Source: Deltaproteobacteria bacterium
GTDB taxonomy: Bacteria > Desulfobacterota > Syntrophia > Syntrophales > UBA5619
Direction: 5' to 3'
NCBI GenBank assembly: GCA_023487865.1
Contig: JAMDBG010000187.1
Location: forward strand, 1-29,191
DNA: 29,191 nt
Each line of letters opens with the position of its first letter. Positions within the stretch are counted from its first letter, which is position 1. The position numbers and the translations under genes were made by a program. This document shows positions 1-7,117 of this stretch, one piece after another. The notes below the pieces were generated by a model. It saw nothing but the letters and a program-made list of their open reading frames with translations. It made no database searches and was not told the origin of the DNA.

Positions 1-1666
1 ATTTTGTACGGATGGGCACAGTCAACCTCCGACCTACCACCAACTGACCCCTTTTCGACAAACGGTTCGCCGTCCTGATGGCACCTACAGAGGTTCTATA
101 TTTGGCGGCAATGGAGGCGATCGTCTCCCCCTGGCGCACCTTGTGCTTGATCGCCACCCCTCGCTTTTTACGGAAGGCCTCTCGCGGCGTATCCGCTTCC
201 GGAATTTCGTCAATCACCATGGAAATATGGGCCGCCACCTCTGTCGGCACCCTCAGTTTATAAGGTTTATCCGGTGTAATTCTATGCCTAAGTTCGGCGT
301 TCAGGACATTTAAGGTTTCCTCCGGTATCTCCAGCTTTCGGGCGATATCCTGAAGCCGCATGGATTTGTTTATCTCCACCATTTCATAGGACAGGGCGGA
401 CATCTTCCCTGCTCCGAGATCGATTCCGTACTTCTGCGGATCTCTGATGATCAAGACTGTGGCAATAAAACGAGGGACGTAACGCGCTGTTTCATAGGGA
501 AGTTTGTAATAGAGATCCCAGAACCGATCCAGATAATTGATATGCTGTGAAGCAATGGTTTTGATGATCCTTCCCTCACCGCAATTATATGCAGCAAGCA
601 CCGTAAGCCAGTCTCCGAACATCGTATGCAGCTCTCTCATATAATCGATTGCCGCTCGAGTGGCTTTTTCCATGTCCATCCGCTCGTCTACCCAGTCATC
701 CCTGTTCAAACCATATTTATACCCGGTAGAAGGAATGAACTGCCAAAGACCCAAGGCCCTGGCCGGCGATAAGGCGCTAATCTTAAAGCCGCTCTCCACG
801 AGAGGAAGCCAGGATAACTCCTCCGGTAAACCGGCCTTTTTTAGTTCCCGCAGAATGATCGGACGATACATTGCCGACCGCTGATAGGAAGAGATGAAAA
901 ATTCCCGCTCCACCGTCTGAAACTGACGAATCTCCTTCTCGACATCGGCATTGATCGTCAGCGGAATTTCACTGCGTTTTCCCTTCGCATTGGCCTGGAT
1001 TGAATTATATAAGGTGAGGATCCGCTTCGATATCATCAGCCGGAGGTCATCCTTCTGCCGGGCGATATCCGGATCACCATTGGTATCGAGGAGAATGGCA
1101 TAAGCCTGATCCAGCATCTCCAAAGCATCCTCAAAATCGCCTTTTACCCAGTAGTTATGGGATTCATTCAGAAGAACGAGTGCTTCTTCCATGATATCCC
1201 GCTCCGCTTCTTCCGGAGACTCTTTTTTTCCTTCCGGAATTTGTGGCTGGGAGGAATTCGGTTTAGGAGAAGGTTTTGACAATTCATTCTTGTTAGACAG
1301 AGAGGGCGTTTTTTTCGGTGAGGATTCCGCCGGCGGTAGAACCTTCTTCTCCGGCTTAATTGACTCGACCTTTCCCTGGGGGAGAGCGTTCACCTTCAGA
1401 GAGGATTCTGCTGTCGCAGGAAGCTGCTTTTCCGGCTTTATTGACTCATTCTTCTCAGGAACAACAGGCGTGACCTTCGATGCAGGCTCTTTCGCCGGTA
1501 GGGGGCCCTGCTCTGGCGGTGATACATTATTTACGCTCATCGCCGATGTTGGCGGTCGATTTCCTTTCAGCTCCCCGGCGGACGTATTGGAACGCTGGGA
1601 TGATGGTTGCAAACTACAACCGATGAGCAAGAAAATCAGGATTATGCAGATTTTGATTCTGAACAT
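1..1666 (-). CDS. mltD: Membrane-bound lytic murein transglycosylase D (MltD-like lipoprotein), 3' end cut by window edge
   Basis: Cleaves the glycan strands of peptidoglycan in the periplasm, anchored to a membrane by lipid. The frame opens at ATG 1664-1666, seven bases after GGAG, and stays open to base 1, so at least 555 residues are visible and the C-terminus is missing. Residues 1-17 form a lipoprotein signal ending in the lipobox LIGC (Cys17). Residues 18 to about 160 are a Pro/Lys/Ser-rich spacer with an imperfect repeat. The SLT catalytic domain spans roughly 270-385, with LVESGF (catalytic Glu291), SPARALGLWQFIPSTG and AAYNCGEGR. LysM-like peptidoglycan-binding segments follow; the last visible one contains RQGETIASIAAKY and GQLVVGRRLTVP. 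It lies 34 bases after prfB and probably belongs to the lnt-prfB unit. The family assignment is firm; the number of LysM repeats cannot be seen. Confidence 0.93.
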   Translation of the reverse strand, partial: MFRIKICIILIFLLIGCSLQPSSQRSNTSAGELKGNRPPTSAMSVNNVSPPEQGPLPAKEPASKVTPVVPEKNESIKPEKQLPATAESSLKVNALPQGKVESIKPEKKVLPPAESSPKKTPSLSNKNELSKPSPKPNSSQPQIPEGKKESPEEAERDIMEEALVLLNESHNYWVKGDFEDALEMLDQAYAILLDTNGDPDIARQKDDLRLMISKRILTLYNSIQANAKGKRSEIPLTINADVEKEIRQFQTVEREFFISSYQRSAMYRPIILRELKKAGLPEELSWLPLVESGFKISALSPARALGLWQFIPSTGYKYGLNRDDWVDERMDMEKATRAAIDYMRELHTMFGDWLTVLAAYNCGEGRIIKTIASQHINYLDRFWDLYYKLPYETARYVPRFIATVLIIRDPQKYGIDLGAGKMSALSYEMVEINKSMRLQDIARKLEIPEETLNVLNAELRHRITPDKPYKLRVPTEVAAHISMVIDEIPEADTPREAFRKKRGVAIKHKVRQGETIASIAAKYRTSVGAIRTANRLSKRGQLVVGRRLTVPIRTK

Positions 1667-1700
1667 CTTATCACTCCTTTATCTATTCTGCCCTCAACAA

Positions 1701-2790
1701 CTACTGCAGCAGATAGGCCTCGATAAACATGTCGATGTCGCCATCGAGCACTTTGTTGACGTTGCCCGTCTCAACATTGGTACGATGATCCTTGATCATT
1801 TTGTACGGATGGAGCACATAGGAACGGATCTGACTTCCCCAGGCGATATCCTTCTTGGTCTTGTTGATCTCCTGAAGCTTTTCATTCTGTTCCTGAAGTT
1901 TCATCTCATAAAGTCGGGATTGCAGGTATTTCATCGCCATCGCCTTGTTTTTATGCTGCGAGCGCTCATTCTGACACTGGACCACAATCCCTGTCGGCTT
2001 ATGGGTGATTCTCACCGCAGAATCCGTTTTGTTGACATGCTGCCCACCCGCGCCTGTAGAGCGGAAAGTGTCAATGCGCAGATCTTTTTCATCGATTTCG
2101 ATCGTGATCCGGTCATCCACCTCGGGATAGACAAAGACAGAAGCAAAAGAGGTATGCCGGCGCGCCCCCGCATCGAAAGGAGAAATCCTCACCAGCCGGT
2201 GGATACCGATCTCGGCCTTTGCATAACCGAAGGCATATTCTCCCCGCAGTGTCCAGGTCACGCTTTTTAATCCGGCTTCGTCTCCCGGCAGATAATCGAT
2301 GATGGTTGCGGTAAATCCCTTTCGTTCCGCCCAGCGCAGATACATCCGCAGGAGCATTTCCGCCCAATCCTGCGCTTCCGTGCCTCCGGCCCCTGCATGA
2401 ATCGACATGATGGCATTCATGGAATCCTGTTCGGATCCCAGCATCATTTTTAGCTCATCGTCCCGGACGGAGGCCGAGAGCGTGTCCAGTTCCTTTCTGA
2501 TCTCTTCCTGGGTGCAATCATCTTTTTCTTCAGAGGCTATTTCACAGAGCAACGCCAGATCATCAAGGTTATTCTTCTGCCTCTTCCATTTCGCAACGAC
2601 CTCATGCAATCGGCTCTGCTCCTGGAGAGTCGCTCTTGCCTTGTCTGGCTCATTCCAGAAACCTTCCCGCAGAGCTTCCTTCTCCAATTCCCTGATTCGC
2701 AATTCCTTCTCAGGGATGTCAAAGACACTCTCCCATATGTTCTATTCTCTTCCTCAGATCGAGCAGTGTTTCATGAATTCCTTCCAGCAT
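1701..2790 (-). CDS. prfB: Peptide chain release factor 2 (RF2), with programmed +1 frameshift
   Basis: Recognises UGA and UAA stop codons and triggers release of the finished protein from the ribosome. The start is ATG 2788-2790, preceded by a GGAG site. Codons 1-23 end in CTT and are followed by an in-frame TGA at 2719-2721. A +1 shift onto GAC (2718-2720) joins them to the long frame, giving about 362 residues, close to the 365 of E. coli RF2. The joined protein carries the SPF anticodon-mimic tripeptide near 203-205 (RISPFDAGARR) and the catalytic GGQ near 248-250 (STGAGGQHVNKTDSAVR), both at the usual places. The first 20 bases overlap the end of lnt, implying translational coupling. A caller that ignores the shift would start it at TTG 2702. 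SPF rather than PxT marks it as RF2, not RF1. Confidence 0.97.
2718..2734 (-). promoter_or_regulatory. prfB autoregulatory frameshift site
   Basis: Read on the minus strand, a Shine-Dalgarno-like GGGAGAG is followed by TGT and the slippery CTT TGA C. When RF2 is scarce, ribosomes pause at TGA and the P-site tRNA slips from CUU to UUU, moving one base forward. This is the known RF2 feedback loop. The slippery heptamer is identical to the E. coli one; the internal Shine-Dalgarno is GGGAG rather than AGGGGG. Confidence 0.93.
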
Positions 2791-4312
2791 GCTTCTTTCT
2801 CCTTCGCGTCGTTGAAATAGTTATAATGATCAGAGCGATGGCGCACAGATATACAAACGCATCCCCATATGCCGCATAACAGGTCTTCTCGTCAATGATT
2901 TTTATATCGCCATTGAGAATTGTTCGTTCAAAGATTCCCGTTCGGGAAAGGATCTCCCCCTTGGGATCGATAATGGCGCTGATCCCGGTATTGGCGGCCC
3001 TGACAAGGTAAAGACGATTTTCAACCGCCCGGAAAACCGTCATGGAGAGATGCTGATAGGGCGCCGATGTCTTACCGAACCAGGCGTCATTGGTGATATT
3101 GACAAGGATTTCAGCCTTTTCCCGCTTGTAATCCCTTGCCGCTTCCGGAAGGATTCCTTCATAACAGATCAGGACACCCAAACGGCGTCCATCGCTGGTG
3201 AGAGGATAAAATCCCTTGCCCGGTTTGAAATCGCCGACTCCCGCCACAAGCTTGCCGATAAATGGGAAAAAACGTCTCAAAGGCACGTACTCTCCGTAAG
3301 GAACCAGATGGACCTTGTCATAGCGTCCGCTTACAGTCCCATCTGGTTTGAGGAGAAAAGCGCTGTTCATATAGGCAATACGTCCATTTTCTTCTTCATA
3401 GCTCGGGCTGCCAAACAGAAGTGCAGAACCCGACGCCCTGGCTACATCAACTACCGCTTCCTGCATCGCATTGCGTTGCTGAAAGTAAAAGGGTGCAGCA
3501 GTTTCAGGCCAGACGATCAACCCGCCTCCCGAAGGAACCGCCTGCCGGGAAAGGGAACGGTAGATATCGATGGTCTGCGACTGATAGAGAGGATTCCATT
3601 TCATGTTCTGATCAATATTCCCCTGAATCAAGGCCACGTTCATAGAGGGCGTTTTCTTCAGCAACGCGTCAATGTTCTCGATCCGGTAATGACCATAGAC
3701 GATGATCATCACGATCGCCAAACAGGCAACCACCGTCTCTACCAGAAGATATCGTCCCCGGAACCTTGCCGACACGAGACCGTAAAGAGCAGCATTGATC
3801 ATCACTATGGCAAAGGTGATTCCATATAGCCCGGTTATATCAGATATTTGTATGACTTTGGCATAGAGATACTGAGAGTAGGCCAGATTTTCCCAGGGAA
3901 ACCCCGTCAGGAGATGGGAGCGCAAGAATTCAAGAACCGTCCATAAGAGGGGCGCCGACAGAAATATCCGAATCCCTTTTGCCCCCAGAAAGACAATCCC
4001 TAGGGCAAAGCATGCCGTGTAAAGGCTCAAGTAGGCGGCAAGGAGCAACATAGCCGCTATCCCGGCATAGATGGGGAGATAGCCGTATTGGACAACGACA
4101 TAGGCAATCCAGTAAAGGATACCGATGTGTGCCACAAAGCCGGCCAGAAAACCAATCTTCAGTGCCTCACGCGGCTGGGCATCCTTCAGGGCAAAAAAAA
4201 GGGGAATCAAAGCCACCCAGGCCATGATCCCGCTTCCGTACTTTGGAAAAGACAGAAAAAGGAAAAGGCCAGAAAATACGGCAAGCGCAAAATTTTTTTT
4301 TGATACCCTCAA
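2771..4312 (-). CDS. lnt: Apolipoprotein N-acyltransferase
   Basis: Transfers a fatty acid from phospholipid to the N-terminal cysteine of lipoproteins in the inner membrane, the last step of lipoprotein maturation. The N-terminal half is a run of hydrophobic membrane segments and the C-terminal half is a periplasmic nitrilase-like domain. With a start at TTG 4312 the protein is 513 residues, against 512 in E. coli, and the catalytic triad falls at Glu270 (VWPETAAPF), Lys333 (YDKVHLVPYGEY) and Cys383 (ICYEGILPEAA), near the E. coli positions 267/335/387. The frame stays open upstream to an ATG at 4504, but those 64 extra codons do not look like Lnt and include a repeat-like stretch, so TTG is preferred; its ribosome site is weak. 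The stop overlaps the prfB start by 20 bases. Substrates encoded nearby include the MltD-like and parvulin lipoproteins. Confidence 0.93.
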   Translation of the reverse strand: MRVSKKNFALAVFSGLFLFLSFPKYGSGIMAWVALIPLFFALKDAQPREALKIGFLAGFVAHIGILYWIAYVVVQYGYLPIYAGIAAMLLLAAYLSLYTACFALGIVFLGAKGIRIFLSAPLLWTVLEFLRSHLLTGFPWENLAYSQYLYAKVIQISDITGLYGITFAIVMINAALYGLVSARFRGRYLLVETVVACLAIVMIIVYGHYRIENIDALLKKTPSMNVALIQGNIDQNMKWNPLYQSQTIDIYRSLSRQAVPSGGGLIVWPETAAPFYFQQRNAMQEAVVDVARASGSALLFGSPSYEEENGRIAYMNSAFLLKPDGTVSGRYDKVHLVPYGEYVPLRRFFPFIGKLVAGVGDFKPGKGFYPLTSDGRRLGVLICYEGILPEAARDYKREKAEILVNITNDAWFGKTSAPYQHLSMTVFRAVENRLYLVRAANTGISAIIDPKGEILSRTGIFERTILNGDIKIIDEKTCYAAYGDAFVYLCAIALIIITISTTRRRKKHAGRNS

Positions 4313-4359
4313 ATTCGTTATCCCGTTGCTCGACTCCCGACCAATCCTACTGCAGAACC

Positions 4360-4396
4360 CTTTCGAAGCGAGCGCCGCAGTATGAAGCCTCAAAAC
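4360..4396 (-). repeat. Short dispersed repeat, copy 1
   Basis: On the minus strand GTTTTGAGGCTTCA, 15 bases, then TTCGAAAG. It lies just upstream of the preferred lnt start, inside the open but non-Lnt-like extension, which argues against that extension being translated. Confidence 0.4.
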
Positions 4397-4475
4397 CAAA
4401 AGGGGGCTAACCAGTGATGGCCAACTCCCTTTGATCAGATAGGGCGATAAGACTTGCGTCCGCCCTTTTCCAACC

Positions 4476-4487
4476 CTCATATATGAG
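4476..4487. promoter_or_regulatory. 12-bp palindrome upstream of lnt
   Basis: CTCATATATGAG is a perfect 12-base palindrome in the divergent lnt/asparaginase region, about 165 bases ahead of the preferred lnt start. On the minus strand it overlaps a possible -10 (TATATG) with TTGATA 15 bases upstream. It could be an operator or simply part of a promoter. Confidence 0.25.
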
Positions 4488-4655
4488 ATAGGGGAATTTA
4501 TCAAGAAATAAGGAGAGAATCTGACGATTCCGGTTCACCTGATCGAAACGAAATGGCAGGTTCAAACATGTTCTTGATTTTTCCCGTTTGTCATGCCAAA
4601 TAAACCTCGATTCAATGACTCGGGCAACGACCTTTCCATTAATGGGGAAACTGTG

Positions 4656-5657
4656 ATGGCAGAGAAAAGAATTACCGTGGTATTTACCGGCGGCACGATT
4701 GCGATGGGAGTCGATCCCGGAACTGGCGGTGCAGTTCCCCTGTTAAGCGGTGAGGACTTAATGACGAGCATGCCCGATCTGAAAAGCGTTGCCACTATCA
4801 ATATACTTAATTTCTGCAATAAACCGGGTCCTCATATCCTGCTGAACGATGTCTTTGACCTCAGTAAAACCATCAAGGAACTTTTTGAAAAGAACCAGTC
4901 GGATGGCGTGGTCATCACCCATGGAACGGATACGCTTGAGGAGACCGCATACGCACTTGATCTTCTCTCCTCCTTCGATAACCCGGTTATCGTAACCGGT
5001 TCCATGCGGAACAGCTCGATGATCAGTGCCGACGGCCCCGCCAATCTGTTCAATTCCATCCTGACGGCAGCAAATAATGCGTCACGGAGCAGGGGTGTGA
5101 TGGTTGTTTTCAACAACGAAATTCACACGGCTCGCGATGTCACCAAGGCCAGCGCCACGCAACTCAATGCTTTCCGAAGCCCCCTTTTCGGTCCGATCGG
5201 TATGATCTACGGCAGGAGCGTCCAGTTTGTCCGGCAGGGAGGCTTCAGGGAATCGATAGAGGTGGAAAAGGTCTCGGCCTGTGTAGAGCTGATCAAATTC
5301 ACTCTGGGAATGAGTACCTTCCTTCTTGACGTCATCCGTGATTCAACAATTGACGGCGTGGTGGTCGAGGGCGCCGGCGTCGGCCACGTCTCCCAGGAAG
5401 TTGCCCAAGCCGTAAAGGCTATCGTTGCCACAGGCAAACCCGTCGTTCTGACCAGCCGCTGCTACGAAAATCTCGTGCTTGAGGATAACTACGCCTTTGT
5501 CGGCAGCGAGGAGTATCTGCGTGAACTCGGCGCCATTCCCGCCCCCGGCCTCAGCGGCCCCAAAGCCAGAATTAAACTGATCCTGGCGCTGAGCCAAACA
5601 CGTGATTTGAAAAGCATCAGAGACATTTTTAATGTTCCGGTTGAATACCGGCAGTAG
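4656..5657 (+). CDS. L-asparaginase (asparaginase/glutaminase family)
   Basis: Predicted to hydrolyse L-asparagine to aspartate and ammonia. The start is ATG 4656, seven bases after GGGA, giving 333 residues; an upstream in-frame ATG at 4593 adds 21 unlikely residues. The N-terminal motif is TGGTIA at 11-16 with nucleophile Thr14. The second motif HGTDT is at 89-93 (Thr91, Asp92), and Lys164 lies in HTARDVTKAS. These match T12, T89, D90 and K162 of E. coli type II asparaginase. No signal peptide is visible, so it should be cytoplasmic. It is followed by a deacetylase-fold gene about 30 bases downstream on the same strand, suggesting a two-gene transcript. It is transcribed divergently from lnt. 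Related amidohydrolytic activities (for example glutaminase) cannot be excluded from sequence alone. Confidence 0.9.
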   Translation: MAEKRITVVFTGGTIAMGVDPGTGGAVPLLSGEDLMTSMPDLKSVATINILNFCNKPGPHILLNDVFDLSKTIKELFEKNQSDGVVITHGTDTLEETAYALDLLSSFDNPVIVTGSMRNSSMISADGPANLFNSILTAANNASRSRGVMVVFNNEIHTARDVTKASATQLNAFRSPLFGPIGMIYGRSVQFVRQGGFRESIEVEKVSACVELIKFTLGMSTFLLDVIRDSTIDGVVVEGAGVGHVSQEVAQAVKAIVATGKPVVLTSRCYENLVLEDNYAFVGSEEYLRELGAIPAPGLSGPKARIKLILALSQTRDLKSIRDIFNVPVEYRQ

Positions 5658-5686
5658 ATTTCCTGTAAAAAAAAGAGAAAGGGTGA

Positions 5687-6568
5687 ATGATCATGACCAA
5701 TCCGCGCGCTGACTTCAGTCCCATCGTTGACCGTAAACCCCTGAAACTTCCCGGAGACGCCAGAGTCGCCGTCTGGGTGATCGTAAACATAGAGGAGTGG
5801 CCCTTTTCCGAACCAATGGCCCGTACCGTTATCCCGCCGCCGCAGGGTGTCACGATCGTGCCGGACATTACCAACTTCGGCTGGTTTGATTATGGACTGA
5901 GGGTCGGAATCTGGAGAATCATTGATGTTCTCGATAAGCACCGGATCAGGGCTTCGGTCAGTCTGAACGGTTCCGTGTGCAACACCTATCCGCAGATTGT
6001 CGATGCATGCCTCAAAAGCCACTGGGAACTTTTTGGCCATGGCTTCCTCCAGCGGGCGCTGCCCAAGGAAAAGGATGAACAGGCCGTCATCCGGCAGACG
6101 ATCGAGGTCATCAAGGAAAAAACGGGGCAAAAGCCGCGCGGATGGATGGGCCCCGGCTTGCATGAGACCGTTCACACTCCGGACATCCTGGCCGAGGAAG
6201 GGATAGAATATGTCCTTGATTGGGTCAATGACGATCAGCCCTATCCGCTGAAAGTCAAACAGGGCAGCCTTTTCTCCATTCCTTATACAATGGAGCTCAA
6301 TGACATCCCCATTTATGCCGTGCAGCACCACCGTTCCGCAGAGCTGTTCGATCGCTCCTGCGATCAGTTCGATACCCTTTATGAAGAGGGCAAAAAAGAC
6401 TACCGCATCATGGCCATTGCGGTCCACCCATACATCACAGGCGTTCCCCATCGCATCGGCTACTTCAACAAGATATTCGAGTATATCAAAAAGCACGATA
6501 AAGTGATCTTCATGACGGGCAGCGAGATCCTGGACTGGTACAAACAGGCCGCCGGCTACAACGGCTGA
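5687..6568 (+). CDS. Polysaccharide deacetylase-fold protein (PuuE allantoinase / HpPgdA-like subgroup)
   Basis: A 293-residue NodB/CE4-fold protein without signal peptide. By overall pattern it is nearest to the single-domain PuuE allantoinase and Helicobacter PgdA group rather than to secreted chitin deacetylases: VNIEEWP at 33-39, ELFGHGFLQRALP at 114-126, KPRGWMGPGL, and AIAVHPYITGVPHR near the end. The canonical metal triad Asp-His-His appears altered, with Glu36 where HpPgdA has its metal Asp and Gln122 where the second His of HGxxxH is expected; His118 remains. PuuE-type enzymes are known to lack metal, so a ureide- or amide-cleaving role is as plausible as deacetylation. Two in-frame ATGs, 5687 and 5693, follow GAGAAAGGG; either may be used. 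Pairing with asparaginase hints at nitrogen release from small amides, which is inference. Confidence 0.82.
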   Translation: MIMTNPRADFSPIVDRKPLKLPGDARVAVWVIVNIEEWPFSEPMARTVIPPPQGVTIVPDITNFGWFDYGLRVGIWRIIDVLDKHRIRASVSLNGSVCNTYPQIVDACLKSHWELFGHGFLQRALPKEKDEQAVIRQTIEVIKEKTGQKPRGWMGPGLHETVHTPDILAEEGIEYVLDWVNDDQPYPLKVKQGSLFSIPYTMELNDIPIYAVQHHRSAELFDRSCDQFDTLYEEGKKDYRIMAIAVHPYITGVPHRIGYFNKIFEYIKKHDKVIFMTGSEILDWYKQAAGYNG

Positions 6569-6613
6569 TCCTTGGTCAGATTCACTGGATAGACAAGGGG
6601 CTGCACCTCAAGG

Positions 6614-6697
6614 GTCGATCTTGCCAACAAAAAGGTCAGGCTTGTGGGTGTCAGGATCGGCCGTTTGGAAAAGATCGGGAATGTTTCTGTCCAATAA
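6614..6697 (+). pseudogene. 3' remnant resembling DNA polymerase IV (DinB) C-terminus
   Basis: Twenty-seven codons ending in TAA read VDLANKKVRLVGVRIGRLEK and then IGNVSVQ. This resembles the last beta-strand of the little-finger domain of Y-family polymerase IV, where KxVRLLGVRxxxL is typical. No polymerase body exists upstream: the frame is blocked by TAG at 6590 and runs into the end of the deacetylase gene. It is therefore interpreted as a deletion scar. The match is short, so the call is tentative. Confidence 0.4.
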
Positions 6698-6718
6698 GTT
6701 TGGAACGGCTTTCAAGGA

Positions 6719-6967
6719 ATGACGAATTTCGACTATGACGTAATCCAAGTGGAATGTTACAGCGGCTTTAAGGCGAATGAGCGCCCTGTCGCTTTTACAT
6801 ATCAAAAGGAGCGTCGGGAGATACAAGAGATCGTCGATCGCTGGTACGAAGGCGGTTTGGATCCCGGCAAGCCGGTTATCGATTACTTCAAAGTGAAGAC
6901 GACCGATGGAAAAATCTATCTCTTGCGCTACCTGTCGGCATTCGATACGTGGTCCATACGCATATGA
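6719..6967 (+). CDS. Small conserved-looking hypothetical protein, 82 residues
   Basis: Encodes an 82-residue soluble protein beginning MTNFDYDVIQVECYSGFK and ending in an aromatic, charged tail (IYLLRYLSAFDTWSIRI). The pattern VIQVECYSGxKANERPxxF, EIVDRWYEGG and DYFKVKTxDGKIYLLRY is one I associate with a widespread family of small uncharacterised proteins. I know no function for it and there are no membrane segments. The start ATG lies directly against AAGGA, giving poor ribosome-site spacing. It follows the dinB-like remnant by 21 bases in the same frame, as if the two once formed an operon. Directly after its stop comes a sequence resembling an insertion-sequence end. It may be intact or a survivor of a deletion. 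Confidence 0.6.
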   Translation: MTNFDYDVIQVECYSGFKANERPVAFTYQKERREIQEIVDRWYEGGLDPGKPVIDYFKVKTTDGKIYLLRYLSAFDTWSIRI

Positions 6968-6992
6968 TGGAGTTGCCCCTAATTGACCGGAC
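6966..6992 (+). repeat. Possible IS3-family-like terminal sequence
   Basis: The stretch TGGAGTTGCCCC followed by TAATTGACCGGACAC resembles the terminal inverted repeats of IS3-group elements, which typically run TGxACxxGCCCC then GGACA. No partner repeat or transposase is seen nearby, so at most this is a lone end. Low confidence; it is recorded because it coincides with the stop of the small upstream gene and the start of decayed DNA. Confidence 0.25.
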
Positions 6993-7048
6993 ACGGTTCT
7001 AACTTAAGATGGTTTCTTCTATACTCCCTGGGCTACTCCAACCCGTTG

Positions 7049-7117
7049 AAAGCAGCGACACTCGCGGGTAAAAGCCAAGAGGTATTCGCGACCGCAATCC
7101 CTACATTTTCTTTCAAA
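7049..7117 (-). pseudogene. Fragment of IS91-family transposase zinc-binding domain
   Basis: A 23-codon minus-strand reading contains CRDCGREYLLAFTRECRCF. IS91-type transposases open with a zinc-binding domain of the form CxDCxxExLLAFSCKxRxFCPSC. The match breaks exactly after the last Phe, where CPSC should follow, and the frame stops at a TAG about eight codons later. The fragment abuts the 3' end of the CFI-box gene in a different frame. The motif is distinctive but short; I read it as a scar of an insertion element. Confidence 0.5.

Noticed and set aside
1191..2270. 359-codon plus-strand frame across mltD and prfB
   Set aside because: Antisense to two well-supported genes, crosses their boundary, and has no motif or ribosome site.
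4313..4504. 64-codon N-terminal extension of lnt from ATG 4504
   Set aside because: The extension has no Lnt similarity, contains a repeat seen elsewhere in intergenic DNA, and a start at TTG 4312 gives the family's normal length and catalytic positions.
5489..6496. 335-codon minus-strand frame opposite asparaginase and deacetylase
   Set aside because: Both plus-strand proteins have family motifs; the antisense product has none.
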